A stretch of DNA of 64,000 nucleotides from Calamus simplicifolius (GCA_900491605.1 UESW01004997.1:241823-305822), one strand, 5' to 3'; positions 22,143 through 36,100 are shown, numbered from the stretch's first letter. Made by a program: numbers and translations. Notes: a model not told the origin generated them from the letters alone.

Positions 22143-25100
22143 TTCTCCCCCCCTTATAAAAATTTCATCCTCGAAATTGATATACATTCATAAAAATATA
22201 GAATTCAAATTTTCTACTCCATAATCAACTAAATTTTATTCAAAAGTCACAGTCATCGATACATCATTGATCTGCAATAAGATACAAATATTTGTGGATG
22301 TTTCTTTTTCATTTTCTCCTTAGACTCCCAAATAATCTCCCTCTCAGAATGATTACTCCACTGAACTTTGACATAAGGAATACTACACCATCTCAGAAGT
22401 TAATCCTTGCGGTCCACAATGTGCACAAGATATCTTCATAGGTTAATTCTTTCTTAAGCTAAATTGGTTCAAGTTCTAACACATAACGGGGGTTTGAAAT
22501 ATACCTCCTCAGTCATAAAGATATGAAACACATTGAACACCCCAAAGAGTAATGAAGACAATGCTAAGCTATAAGCCACCTCCTTTATTTTGATCAAAAT
22601 CTCAAATGGCCCAATGTATTGTGGACTCAATTCACCTCTAAGCACAAATCTCTTACATAATTGGTTAGTAAGACTTCCGAATGATCTTCAATTTGAAATT
22701 TTAAAAATTTTTGACATCAACATAACTTTTCTATTAATTCTGAGCTACATGAAGCTGCTTTAATTAACAATACTTTTTCATAGTTGTTAAACCAGCTCAG
22801 TATCCAAAATTTTCTCTCTCTTAATTCATTTCAATATAAAGGGAATCTACACCTTATATCATAGACAATTGAAATGAATCCATTTGAATATTGGCTTGGT
22901 AACCATTAAAATAAGCAATTTCACTAAGGATAAGAAGTACACCAAGCACCTCCTAAATCTATTACACATGCTCGCAGTATATCATCTAAAATCTTATTGG
23001 TTCATGCAAATTATCCATCTATTTGAGGGTGGAAGGCTGGACAGAAATTTAGCTTAATCCACAAAACTTTATGAAGACATCATCGAATTAGGAGAGTGAG
23101 ACAAATGGGTTCAGACTCAATTTACGCAGTTTACCATTAAACCAAAAACAAATACTAACATTTTATCCCGCTAAAATTTCATCCTCGAAATTAAATGTCC
23201 ACTAATTTTGTACCAATAAAGATACTCACTAGCAAACTTTTATTTCATTCCTAGGTACCCAAATACGTATCCAACTTCAACAATTAATTTGATCTTTCTA
23301 CCAAATAAAATTAAATTCCTTAAGAAGTATTTCTTTCCTATCATTTTTTTTATATACCTTAACTTCTCACAACACAATCATCATAAATATCATAGAGTCC
23401 ATCACATGTATTATGTCATCCATTCTTAAGGTTAGTAACATATCAGGTACTCTTACTTTCTCGATAAGAAAGTTCTAAATTCTTGTGACTTAGATATTAG
23501 ATAGTTTTCTTCCAATGCTCTCTCAACTCTTGAATAGTTGAATGTGCCCTTAATTATTACGACACTTATTTTAATCCTCATAACATACTTGGTTTCACTC
23601 TTGAATACTTCAAGCTAACATCAATGAACATTATGCAATCATTTAGGATATCTTTCATAATTATCATAATTAACTAATTTATTTTTTTTGAATAATAGTG
23701 CCATCATTAATCACCGGTATAATTAATTTATCAATAATACCACTACAACCAATCAATTTCTCTTGAATAGGTCAGTATATCCTCAATATTGCAATTTTAA
23801 ATGATTCAAATCCTTGAATCAATTATTTTGTTACCAATGACTATCAAAATCACCTATAGATTATGCAATGCCATATCATGACCAACTAATTTAAACCCTT
23901 CGAATATCTCAAAGTGACTTCACTAATCTAGCTCAGATGGATACAAGGCTTATAAGGTCAATAAAGATTGAAAATGCACTTACCATCCGAAAGACATAAT
24001 TGGAAGTTATAGCAATCTCTTTATGATTTGAAAGTGATAGTAGATGTATCCTTAACCATAATCCATAATTAGCAATAGTCAAAATAAAATCATCTCCCTC
24101 CTTTTTCCTAGAAAAGATTCATGTCACTTACGGCTGATTGATAGTTTATCCATCTTAGAGAAAGATATCTACTTAGGAACTATGAAGAAAGGCACAATAA
24201 ATTAATGAATAGATATCTTAATTTAGAAATCTATTAAAAGATGAAAATCCCCATGAAATTCTTTATCAGTGAAATTTATCTTATTCTTATTACTGCTAAA
24301 ATCTTTCACTTTCTACCATCAAAATATTTGATCATTTATAGCCAAAATCAGTTCTAAAGATTAATAGAGTCTACTGCTCTCAAAAACTTAAACCGTAATT
24401 GTCTCATAATTTAAAATTTTATATTCTTCCTAAATGGTCCATCAAGATATAATATGCAGTCAACTATTTCATTAGCATCAATATCAACCATCTCCATATC
24501 TAGCAAATTAACAATCAGTTTTGAACATGCAATATCCATAATAAAAGTTCTCTTAGTAAAATTCACTATATATACTTATCCATCCAGACTCAAATTCAGA
24601 AAGTACTCAATTGTGATTGATCAAAAACATGTAATTAACTATTTCATTCCCAAAATATCATCAATATTAATCATCCCTATAACTAGCAGATTAGCTCATA
24701 ATCTTAAACTTACAATATCAACAAGTAAGTTCTACAAATAAAAATTCATTATATACATCCACATTCAAATTTAGATTTACTAACTCCAAATCCACATATC
24801 AACTCAATTGCAATATAGACATAATGATATTATCTTAGTCATATTAGTCATCAATTGTAATTTTCAACTACTATATTCCATATATTCATCTATCTTTTAT
24901 TGCAATTAAAATTTCATCTACTCATATTATTTAAAGATCTGAAACTGCTACGAGCCATTTCCAACAAGTTTGATAGAGCTAAACCTCTAGAAGCCCCTAG
25001 GCCTCCTCATTGGTCAAGGTCACCAGCTTGGGAGTCCCATTATATTATTGGCTTCTAATGCGATGGTTCATTCTTAATTCCTATCAAATTTATATTTCAA

Positions 25101-25238
25101 TTAATATCTTGATAAACTTTAAATTTCAAGCTTCCATAGCATAATTCCTGAAATTCCTTTAAAGTTATAATTTTCTCAATGTCATCCTAGTATTTTGCCT
25201 AGAGTGTCATCATGCATGTGTCCCTAAGGTCATAATTT
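22143..25238 (-). other. Non-coding interior of Gypsy element 2
   Basis: A polypurine tract (minus strand ...aaggggggggagaa) starts it. The rest is AT-rich and related to 14090-16840 of element 1. No gag start like that of element 1 was found, and no frame with a domain; the longest frame (24454-24741) is on the opposite strand and low in complexity. Confidence 0.75.
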
Positions 25239-25251
25239 GGCTCTGATACCA
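25239..25251 (-). other. Primer-binding site (initiator tRNA-Met) of Gypsy element 2
   Basis: Minus-strand TGGTATCAGAGCC, seven bases inside the 5' LTR end, as in element 1. Confidence 0.88.
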
Positions 25252-25258
25252 CAAAAGC

Positions 25259-27565
25259 TGTCATGCCCCAGACCCAAAATTTTGAGCTAGGGTGATAACC
25301 CGCCGCATGCCGAGCATGCCAGGTGTCTCGAAATTTACACATCGATCAATATAAGGCAATAATTATATTTAGGCAATCCAAATCCATAACTTAACACAAA
25401 CTATAAATGTAAGTTTGGGCTACAAGCCCTACACACAAGTAATACTGGGGTTACAATGATATCAAGAAACTGATTTATATAGAAGCTCCATCTACCCCAT
25501 AAATCCATCTTCAATCCTGAGGCTCTGAAAAACATTGTGAGATTTACATGAGCTCACACTCAATAAGTAAGCCTATAATATAAAATAGTCATATATTGTC
25601 ATATCTTATCAAGATATTATCAAGTAATAATTTCATAAACTTTCAGTTTCAAATGCATTTATCATGCTATCAGAACAAGTATATCACCACTCAAATTAAT
25701 TTGAAGCTTATACAAAAATGCATTGTAAACAACCCACTATTTATATGATCATTTTTATATTATATTTTATGTGTCCTACGGCCCTGCAACACCCCAACTG
25801 GTGTAACATCAATCAGAGCACATCCTCTAGATGTGTGGCCTCCACATGCCATATCATCTTCAAACAAAGCACATCCTCTAGATGTGTGTGGCCTCCATAT
25901 GCCACATCATAATCAATTAGCACACATCCTCTAGATGTGTGTGGCCTCCACATGCCATATCATCGTCAAGATGTGTGGCCTCCACATGCCATATCATCAT
26001 CAAACCGAGTACATCCTCTAGATGTGTGTGGCCTCCACATGTCACATCATAGGAGAACCGCGGCGACACATATAAATATAATTCAGGATCATCATTATAT
26101 ATACATATCACACATCATGCATCATCATAAGCATAATCTTTTCATATCACATAAACAGTAGTTTGTACATTCTTAATCATTTCATATAACCAATTTACTT
26201 TGCAAAGTTAAAAATAAACATATACATCATATTTGGCATAAGCATAATAAACCATTACTTTGCAAATTAATACCAGCTATTGTAGCAAATATTCAATTAA
26301 ATACTCATGGTACAGTTTACCAATTTCCAAAATAATCAATAAAACTCCATTTCATAAGTATGCATAAAACTATAAATAAAATAATTTATAATTTATAAAA
26401 TTATTATATTTGGCTTACTTACCTTAATACGTAACTCCAAAATGATAAACCAGCTACTTGGACAACTGGCCACCTACAGTATTATTTTTCAGAATTAGAT
26501 CTCTAAAATCTGAATAATAAAAGGACTCCTACAACTCTACCCAAACTAATCCACGGCCCAACTTTGGTCTTAAATATCTCCCAATAAAAACATCCAAATG
26601 GGGAAATCAAATTACCCCAAGAAACTAGAATTCATCTTGAATCGGGCCATAATTTATTTTTCATTTCTCGGCTCATTATAGGGTTCAAAACCTTGCCCAA
26701 AAGGGCTCCAGAAATGGCCCAACAGGGCCCAAAGATCGGACGGCCCAAACGGCCCAAAAACTTCTAATCACCCAGCTCCTCTGTTTCTTTTGAAACAGAG
26801 GAGCTGAGAGTCGTGCCAGCGGCCAGGGCCGCCGTTGGCCAAATTGGAGGCGGCCCGGCCGCCATTGGCCGGACCGGAGCCGGCTGCCGCCACGGTCGGC
26901 CACTCCCCCCCTCTCTCTCATCATTTTCTCTCCCTCTCTCTCTTTCTCTCTTTCATCTCCCGTGCGACATACACTATGCCGGCATCAAATTTGGCCAAAT
27001 TGGAGTCGGTCCGGCCACCGTTGGCCGGACCAGAGCCGGCCACGGCCTCCTTCTCTCTCTCCCCAATTTTCTCTTTCTTCCTCTCTTTCTGTCTTTCACT
27101 GTCCGCACGGTACGCACAGTGCCGGTGGCACGGCCGACCACCATGGCCGATCGGACCTCAACCGGACGCATGTCCGGCATCGGTGGAGGTCGCCGACCAG
27201 AGCTCAGGCCCGGCAAGGCGACGGGCATGCCGGGCCCGAACCAAGGATCGAACCGGCTGCTGGTCCGATCCTTCTCTCATCCTCTCTCCCTTCTCTCTCT
27301 CTCTTTCTCCCTCTCTCTCTTCTCTATCTCTCTTCCTTCCTCTCTCACGCTCTCTCTCTCTCTCAATCTGGCATGGACAAAAAGGATTATCTGAGGAAGA
27401 CGTCTGTCACGATGAAGGAGGGAGTCACCCTTCGTCACCTTTTAAACCCCCACATGACGCTTCGGATCAGATAAAAATCGGAAACCCATAAGTCTTGCCA
27501 GTAGCCTAAGCGACAACAGGACTCCCTAGATGCCAGGTGACCGTAATTAAAGCTGGGGGGTTACA
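25259..27565 (-). repeat. 5' LTR of Gypsy element 2
   Basis: A 2307-bp direct copy of 19810-22142, with the tandem units at 25808-26053 and GC blocks at about 26800-26900 and 26990-27250. It ends in TTACA and is followed directly by the duplicated AGGTC. Confidence 0.93.
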
Positions 27566-27570
27566 AGGTC

Positions 27571-28269
27571 TCATTAACCATATCCAAAAACTATTCCTTA
27601 TGTTATATTTTCCTCATATACTATAATTTTATTCATAAGATTTTCTTCTTGGAAGCAAATTGAGGATTGTTTCTCAATGCAACTAGTAATTATGCAGTTC
27701 CTTTATTGAAAGTACGGTATAATAATCTTTAAACTTTTAAATTTACCCACTTGGAGCCTTTGAAATAACCAAAGTTCATCTCTCAAGTCAGTGCTCTGTA
27801 AACCCTTAGTGTGACAGATTTCTGTAAACAACTTTCAGATCCTAGTTTATTATTTTTTGAACAAAAATACATGCAGAATTTCTTAGTAGGATCATGTGAA
27901 TTGTCTAAGGTTCATGATTCATTTTGAACAAAAAATACATCAGATTTCTGTAAAGTCAGTCTTAGTATGCTCACAACAATCCACATGATTCATTTTAGAC
28001 AACATGCATCAAAGCTAGCTAATAAAGTAGCACATTTATGAGGAAGCCATGAACACGCAGTGATAAAGATTGAAATAATTAATATAAATCTTTTTTGAAA
28101 AATGGCTGGTGCATGGCCATCATGTGAATTGTCTAAGGTGCATGGCCATTTGTCAGAAGAAAAAAAGTATTTTAAGATGTTTTAGCGATGTCAATAGATT
28201 TGCTCTAAGTTTCGGAGTGTCAATAAAAAAATATGAGAATATTCATAAGTTGAAAAAATAAATTATTAT
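27571..28269 (-). other. CACTA interior, no gene seen
   Basis: AT-rich sequence with a short imperfect direct repeat ('gaacaaaa(a)atacat...cagatttctgtaaa' near 27860 and 27925). It lies between the Ptta-like exon and the Gypsy 2 insertion and is probably intron of the TNPA-like gene. Confidence 0.4.
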
Positions 28270-28800
28270 ACATACCAATCTTGTCGCATGGTCATTAATG
28301 CTAATAGACCACTAGTGTGAAGTGGGAAGCCCAATCCATCGCAATTGGATGCACGATTCTTCTTGTTCTTCTACTTCTGGCTTGGAACTCATCACTATCC
28401 TAATATTTCATAGCTCGTGCCATACACCCTCTCCAATCCAATCTGGCTTGTGGTCACGATTTTCACAGCTTCGTTAAAAATGGCAGCAAGATGACTTGAA
28501 CCACGATGCCCCCAATTCCTCCGAATATAGTGCTCATCCTCTGGAACCCATTGAAATTTTTTCTAAAAAAAGAAAAAAAATTAATATCAACAAAATGCAT
28601 AATACTTTAAATCAAGTAAAAATAAATAAAAATACTTGATAAACTTAAAAATATTGTTACCTCAAACTCACTAAACCACATGTCTCGTGTCCTTTTTGGA
28701 TCTTCTTCCATAAAGAGTAAGGACCGTCATACTTGCTCTTAAGGATTTCAACCAAAGCATGGGTCACCATGTGTCATCATTGAAACTGTACATATTAAAA
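28270..28800 (-). pseudogene. CACTA TNPA/Ptta-like domain
   Basis: On the minus strand 28760-28670 reads ALVEILKSKYDGPYSLWKKI, then RTRDMWFSEFE in another frame, then KKFQWVPEDEHYIRRNWGHR near 28570-28510, and KNKKNRASNCDG with HTSG near 28370-28310. This order (W..F...F.W......V...W, then NR......HT.GS) is that of the plant Ptta/En/Spm transposase domain, which binds the CACTA sub-terminal repeats. Frame changes, including one within the HTSG segment, show decay and probable introns. The identification is from remembered motifs. Confidence 0.65.
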
Positions 28801-29107
28801 ATAATCAAACAATCACATATATTCATTTTAATAGAATAAAATAGTGTAATGATGTAAATATTATATAGTTTTACCCATAGCCACTTGAATTAATGGTGCT
28901 CTCTATGATGTTTGTGTGTGCAAGCCCTCCTAGCTAGAAGTTGTGGTAGAAGTATGCATAGGTTGGACTGCGGTGATTGCCCAGGTGGCACTACAGTATG
29001 AGAAGAGGAAGGGCTATAAGTAGGGCTAGGTATGTGTGGTATGGTATTTGGGTATGAAAAATAAAGTGATAGTGACGTAGTAGAGGAAGAGGGTGGGGTA
29101 GTGAAAG

Positions 29108-29613
29108 TGTTGGAAAATATTTTGATCTTTGCAAAAACTCTTCCTAGAAATATAATATAGAAATTTAAATATATAAATTAAGTAAAAAATAAAGACAACA
29201 TGGATCAAACCAGGACCGAGGCGTAGACACTGCCTAAGGATCAGATTTTGCCCCTTCATGCAGGTTGTTAACGATCTATCCCTAAGGTACAATGACAGGT
29301 GCAAACCCAAAGATTACCTTCAGATGCCCAAAAAAGATCAATAAAAATAAAATGAGATCAAAAACTTATAGGCTATTCCAAACCATTCTACTCCATCTTG
29401 AATCATTGAGCCTATTTATAGGCTCGGCCCATAAAAGCTTCAACGGCTCGGCCCATAATGGCCTTAAAGGCCTTATAGCCGTTAGCCTTAAATAATGTCA
29501 GAAACGCTTGTTTGAGCCATTTCTGAACGTTGGCTTTCATCAATGCTCTCGCGCAATGTACGTCCGTGAGCGAAATGCTCGCGGGAATTCCTTTTTTTTA
29601 ACTTTTTCTAACA
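29108..29613 (-). repeat. LTR (506 bp) of the non-coding LTR element, left copy
   Basis: Aligned with 32091-32627 it differs by substitutions and by exchanged indels: about 25 bases (tgcctaaggatcagattttg region) are only here, and about 45 bases (region 32268-32310) only in the other copy. Such large indels suggest an older insertion than the Gypsy elements or exchange between copies. Confidence 0.88.
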
Positions 29614-32090
29614 ATCTCCCATAAAAGTTTAAAAATAAATAAATAAATAAATATAACAAAAATTTTAGGGCATCTTATGTTGCGCAATAGGTGAGGTATC
29701 CTATGGACTTGAACCTCACTTAGTGTTGATTGTATACATCTGAAAGAACCATAGTGGATTAGACCTTGAACTAGGTCCTTTGACTCAGACTTCTACTAAT
29801 CACACACAGTATGGATCAATTGGGTTTAAGCGGTCAGCGCATATTAAAGGCCTTGCGCTTAGTACCTTAATTTTTCATGAAAATTCTTTAAGGTAGCCCA
29901 AACCTTTAGTCACGGCCTAATATGATGATTCTCATATAGGTGAATCCTCCAAGGGTATTTGTGACAATACCTGTAGATAACCTACCTCAGATCCATTAAG
30001 AGTATGACTCAACCTTACACAAATTTACTTTGTCATTTTACAAGAGCACTCATCATAGGGATGGGATGAAAAGTTTTTCAAAATTTGTGCTCTAATACGA
30101 TCACTCAATCAGCTTCGTTTCTACCACATTGAACCTCATTCATGGGATCTCCAATCACAGAGGTTGGGTATCTACTGCTGGCGACAAATAATGGGCTTAA
30201 GCCATATCCCCCTCGATGAATCTAGGACTCCACTCCTAGATAACTCCTTGGTTAATTAATCTGTAGAATTCTTCTTGGCAAATTCCAAAGAGATAATTTT
30301 TTTTATTATTTGTCTTATAGACTTATGACGAAGCGTATATGGCTTGGCAATGCTTGATATTCAAGATAAAGCCATACAGAAAAAATATAACTAAAAGATA
30401 TCACAACTTCCAAACTAAAACAAGATAAAACATGGTGTAATCTCTCAATGGCCACTATAACAGAAAACACTTATCTGGAATAAGAAGACTTTTGCATTTA
30501 TGTAAGAATGTAAATATATGCTTTCTTCTGAAATAGATCATCATAGCCATAACTTTTGCTTGCAAATATCCGAAGATAAAATAAGCTTCTTACTTTGAGT
30601 GATTTTAGTCACACTTCTATACCATATCTCTGCCACAACCATATTGTTTTAACTAAAAAATAATATAAGCTTAAAACATTCAATGAATTGTAATTTATCA
30701 GAACAAAAGGACATTGCAAAGCAATTAAACTTTTATGGTGTTCTCAACAGTTTCATGAATATGAAATATCACGTGCTAATATGAGAGAGTAATTCTTATA
30801 AGGAACACATGTGTTACATTATTGTTTCATTAAGTTGAGCAAATACAAACTTGTGAGTTACCAAATAGATATCCACACTTCACCAAAAGTGGCATTCAAA
30901 TTGGGAATGGCATCAAGGCAAAGCAAAGTGAAATTGCTATAAGCAATATGAGATAATATAGGGAATGGGTTCTGTCCCATTGTAGTATGAAAAGAATTGT
31001 GACTCATTATATATACATATTACATACATTATACACAGAAATACCATACGTAAAATCAATAATAACCAACAATGACAAGTGAAAATATAATTGCCATATT
31101 AAGAGTTTAATAACTTGTTTTATAGATTAAAGAGGTCATTATATTATCTCGACCTCTCATTACCTGGATCACCATTCTTTTACATTTGGTAACATAAAAG
31201 ATTCACAATAGTAGGTAAGCAATAAGTATTTGCCCAATGCTGTCACTTTTGTCTAGCAACAAACAATACAAGGAGATATATTGACAATGGATAAGACATT
31301 GTCACACTGAAGTAAATCAAAGCTAATCTTAAGTGGTGAAGAAAATCATGTGTATCGGTATCATGTAAATTAAATAGTTAGCACTGGATGCATGTGATAA
31401 TGCAAGCAATTCCACTAATGAGAAGCAATGGTCAACATGTATGCTTACGCAGGCCTTTAGCCGGTCAAATATTATTTCCATTGATAATGAATGTGATATA
31501 TGAAGACATACAAAATATTATATACAATTCATAATGCAACATTAGAAACTTGTATCTTAGATCCCATTTTAAAGTGGATGTCCTCAACTTTCATTGTCAC
31601 AATAATGAACCTGCTGCATTAAGTTTAGAATTCTAGGTTTTCTATCTTTTTTTTTTCTAGAGAATGTAATAGAATTAGCAAACAATAACTTTTGAATATT
31701 CAAAAGAAAATAGTGTTCAAGAGTAAATGACTTTAAAAAATACAAGACAAATTCAAAAGGAAATTATAAGAAGGAAAACAATAAATCCATTCAACAAAAA
31801 AACAACTATGCCTAAAAATAATCTCATTTCAGCTACCAACTGATTGAAGTTTTATGCAACATACAACCATAGATGCCAATCTTGATTTATTATCTAAACA
31901 TCCATATTCCTTCCTGGTTTATTCAAATAATATTTCTTTAACAACTGATCTCATAACTTCACATTACATAGAAATATAAATAAAGCATAAAGTCATGGTT
32001 TTAAAATATAACAAATTTATGGACCAGGGGAAACAAATAATAACACAAGATGGCATTGCAAACTAAGAAGAGAAAAATCCGATCCTTAGC
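29614..32090 (-). other. Interior of the non-coding LTR element
   Basis: AT-rich DNA with no significant frame on either strand. Nothing resembling gag, RT or integrase could be read. Confidence 0.6.
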
Positions 32091-32627
32091 TGTTGAAAAA
32101 TATTTTTGATCTTTGCAAAAACTCTTCCTAGAAATATAATATAGAAATTTAAATATATAATTAAGTAAAAAATAAAAGACAATATGGATCAAACCAGGAT
32201 CGAGGCGTGTTAGACACTTTGCCCCCTTCGTGCAGGTTGTTGGCGATCTGTCCCCAAGGTACAACGATTCGGCTCGACCCGATCCTCCTACTACGAGCAC
32301 GATCGCATGAAGATGAAAACCCAAAGATTACCTTCAGATGCCCAAGAAAAGATTAATAAAAATAAAATGAGATCCAAAAACTTATAGGCTACTCCAAACC
32401 ATTCTACTCCATCTTGAATCATTGAGCCTATTTATAGGCTCGGCCCATAAAAGCTTCAACGGCTCGCCCATAATGGCCTTAAAGCGTGATAGCCGTTAGC
32501 CCTAAATAATGTCAAAACGGCTTACAAAATAAATTATTTGGGCCATTTCTGAATGTTGGCTTTCATCAACGTATGTCCGCGAGCGAAACGCTCGCAGGCA
32601 TTCCTTTTTTTTTAACTTTTTCTAACA
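32091..32627 (-). repeat. LTR (537 bp) of the non-coding LTR element, right copy
   Basis: Starts TGTTGAAAAATATTTTTG and ends TTTTCTAACA, followed by the target duplication GAAAG. It is the 5' LTR when read on the minus strand. Confidence 0.88.
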
Positions 32628-32972
32628 GAAAGTGGTGGGAATGGAAGTTGGAATGGAACCAGGTGGTTGAGTAGTAAAAGTCCCTGAGATCATAGTAGGG
32701 TGATATGGTGGAATAGAAGGGAAAGGAGATGGCATAGTAGAGAGATGTGGTGGAATAGTAGGGAAAGGAGATGGCATGGTTGAAGAGGGTGGTGTAATGG
32801 AAGAGGAAGATGGTGTGATAGTAACAGAAGGTGGCGAGTGAAGCATCTGGGGGGCCATGGTGGTTGAGGGTACTATTAAATCTGTGGTGGTTGTAGTGGT
32901 TGCGTGAGTCTTCTTTAATCGAGTAGTAGATAACTTTTCCTTTCCCTTTCCAACTTGATTTGAAGATGACAT
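32628..32972 (-). pseudogene. CACTA TNPA-like protein, N-terminal region
   Basis: The minus-strand frame from 32972 begins MSSSNQVGKGKEKLSTTRLK and runs into a Pro/Ser/Thr-rich stretch (TITPSSSSITPPSSTMPSPF). Low-complexity N-termini of this kind precede the Ptta domain in CACTA proteins. The frame ends where the LTR element (29108-32627) is inserted; similar sequence (gtggggtagtgaaag) continues on the other side at 29103, so the insertion split this gene. Confidence 0.5.
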
Positions 32973-33121
32973 TGTAGATGCATAATAATGTAAATATAAA
33001 ACAAAACAAATTTAAAGATATTAAATAAGCATATATATAAACAAGTTATCATCTATTGACAAGAAAAGTAAAGAAATTACGTAGAAGCTATTGACAAAAC
33101 AGGTTATCATCTATTCTCGAT

Positions 33122-36100
33122 CTAAATCATCTTCATTAGTGAAATATTCTTCTTCCTCTTGTTCTTCTTCTTCTTCTTCCTCCTCTTGTTCTTCTTCTTT
33201 CTCTCCTTCAACTTCTTCTTCATCTTCTTTTTCTCATTATCAATGGTGCCTTCAAGATATGCATCAACCTCCTCAAATAATCCTTCACTATCTCGTAAAT
33301 TTTCAATGGCCTCATTATCATCTATTGCATTGACTCGAGACATTTCCTCATCTTGAAAAGCAGGCTCCAAAGTATGGTCATTATCTACTCGACCTCTCGG
33401 TCTTGTCTTGATCACTACCCACCACTCTACCTTATCTTTATCCTCCAGGATAAGGTACATAATATACTTGCACCACATGTTGGGAAAGAATGAATGGATC
33501 AAACTTTGCATACCTTCTATGATGTCGAATCTCAATAATATCTATTGTTTGTGCAGTTTCATCCCCCGATTTATGGTAGGATCAAACCATTCACAATAAA
33601 TAGCATCACTATTTTATCACCTTATCCTGGGTACTGTAACTCCATCACCTCCTTAAGAATACCATAGAAGTCACTTTCATTATCACCATGTCCTCTGCTC
33701 TTAACACATACTCCACTATTGATTGTTTTTTTTGCCCTCACTATATGTGTGTGTGGAATTTGAATCCACCAATGAAATACATGGGCCATGTTTTTACTAC
33801 TCTCATAGGACCCCAGGCTAAGTCATTCAAATGTTGATTTTGTATCATACTACATGGATTGTGCACCTAATCATAAATTACAAAAACAATGTATTAGACT
33901 TATGTTTCACATGAACAAATAATTTCAATTTGCATAACAATTTAAAGCTTACATAATCTTTGAACCATGATACAAATGAAGCCTCAATCAGTGCATCTAT
34001 CTGAGCATCACTAAGACATCCAGGTGTGAAAGCTTGCACATACTGCACAAACATACTAAAATACCATAAAATATTAGTTTTATGGATTCATTGATTGAGT
34101 ATAAATTTTTATGGAGTTAAGGAGGATGTGACACTTACTCCAGATATGGCTTCACTTCATCACAATTTAATAATATATGTAATGTTACAATAGTAAGCTT
34201 CTGCATCAGTCAAATACCGTGTTCTACATTGACCATCCAAACTTGCAATTCAGCTTAGCTCCAATGCCCATAGCATGTACGTGAGGCTCAAAATAATATG
34301 AACAGAAGTAAAAGTCTCTTGTGCTAAGTATGCCTCACATATAGAGCCTTCAACGCAGCTTTATTTTTAACCATTTTTTTCAACTTATTAAGGAACCTAA
34401 GAACATAGCATTGTATGTTAGCACATATGATATATGAGAGATTATATGGATAAAGATTTGAAACAAATATAGAAATATTATTCTTTACCTCTCAAGGGAT
34501 ACATCCACCTGTATTGAATGGGTCCACCTACTCGTGCTTCATATGGTAGGTGAATAGGTAAATGTTCCATTGAGTCAAAGAAACTAGGTGAAATATACGT
34601 TCCAACTTACATAAATGATAAGGATATTGTGTTCCATTTGTACCAAATCCTTCACCCGCAGCACAGTTGAGCATAAGTCTCTAAAGAATATACTCAACTC
34701 AGTAAGAGGCTTCCATATTGGTTCCGATAATGCAATAAATGCAATAGGCAACAAACGTTTCATAAATACATGATAATCATGACTCTTCATACCACATAAC
34801 TTACCTTCGTTCATATCTACACATCTACCTAGATTTGAAGCATTTCCATCGGGCATTTTCAACCCTCTTATCCATTCACAAACAACTCTTTTTTGGTCTA
34901 GTGTAAAGCTAAAATTTGCTTTTGGTTTCACCACCTTTCTATTAGGTAACTCATAGAGCTCCAAATCTCGCCGCCTACAATACTCTTTCAAATCCATTCT
35001 TGCTTTAACATTATCCTTTGTTTTGTTTTTTACATCCATAACAGTGTTGAAAATATTGTCAAACGCATTTTTTTCTATGTGCATGACATCTAAATTATGT
35101 CGGATTAAATTTGTCTTCCAATATGGTAATTCCCAAAATATGCTATGTTTTGTCCAATTATGACTTTCTCCATATCCACTAAATTTACAAGGACCTGTTT
35201 CAGTTATTTTGGGATATCCATGAACTTTTTTCCATACTTGGTCACCTGTTAATATGAGAGGAGGCTCCGATCTATCAATTTTATTTTTTCGGAAGGCATT
35301 CTTATATCTTCTGAACACATGATCAAAAGGCAAGAACTGACGATGACAATCAAACCATATATTTTTACCCCCATGCTCCAAGCGAAAAGCCTTTGTTCTC
35401 TCCATACAATATGGACATGCTAATTTTCCAGCTGTACTCCACCTAATAGCATGCCATATGCTGGAAAATCATTGATTGTCCACATTAAAGCAGCCCTTAA
35501 TAGAAAATTTTGCTTTCTTGAAATGTCATAAGTAACTACACCCTCATTCCACATAACTTTTAATTCATCTATCAATGGTTGCAAATATACATCTATCATG
35601 ATCTTCGGATTATGCGGTCCAGGATTGAGCAAGGTTAAATATATATGGAGCGGTCATACACATATCAGAAGTCAGATTGTATGGCGTAACAATTACTGGC
35701 CAACGGGAGTATGGTGTAGCAGAGAGACTGTATGGAGTAAAGCCATCAGCACATAACCCAAGTCTAACATTTCTTGGCTCTAATGCAAACTCAGGATATG
35801 TACGATCAAAATGTTTCCATGCTTCTTCATCTGATGGATGGCACAAAACATCCTTGTTCTCGTCTATTCTCATAATGCCATCTCATGTGCCCAGCCGACC
35901 TGTTCAAGGTGTAAAGCCTCTTAAGTCTAGGGATAAGTGGCAAATAATGCATCCTCTTATAAGATACTTGACTGTGATTCCCACTTTCCATCCTACCTGG
36001 TTTGTATCGAGATGACCACAGAACTTGCAATCAGTTAAAGACTTATCATCCTTGTAATACAACATACATCCATTAAAAAAAGTCTATTTTTTTAGCAGAT

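Larger units (their letters stand above)
19810..27565 (-). mobile_element. Ty3/Gypsy LTR retrotransposon 2, complete with TSD AGGTC
   Basis: Direct repeats of 2.3 kb bound a 3.1 kb interior. AGGTC is duplicated at 19805-19809 and 27566-27570. The polypurine tract next to 22142 and the primer-binding site at 25239-25251 set the minus orientation. It is a sister subfamily of element 1: the LTR ends, the GC core, the short hairpins and the interior are related, but the tandem units differ. No open gag or pol was found, so it is non-autonomous. Confidence 0.95.
29108..32627 (-). mobile_element. Non-coding LTR retrotransposon inserted in the TNPA-like gene, TSD GAAAG
   Basis: Direct repeats 29108-29613 and 32091-32627 begin TGTTG and end TCTAACA, and GAAAG is duplicated at 29103-29107 and 32628-32632. 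A polypurine-like cttttatgggagat (minus strand) abuts 29613, so the element is read on the minus strand. The 2.5 kb interior has no frame with a domain, so it is non-autonomous. No standard tRNA-Met primer site was found next to 32091; the family is unassigned. Confidence 0.9.

Noticed and set aside
32566..33009. 147-codon minus-strand ORF rich in His/Tyr/Ser
   Set aside because: It is a shifted-frame shadow of the TNPA-like N-terminal frame (32972-32622) and crosses the LTR boundary at 32627.
33091..33333. Plus-strand Ser-rich and Phe-rich ORFs
   Set aside because: They are shadows of the lysine-rich tail (CTT repeats) of the TNP2-like pseudogene on the other strand.
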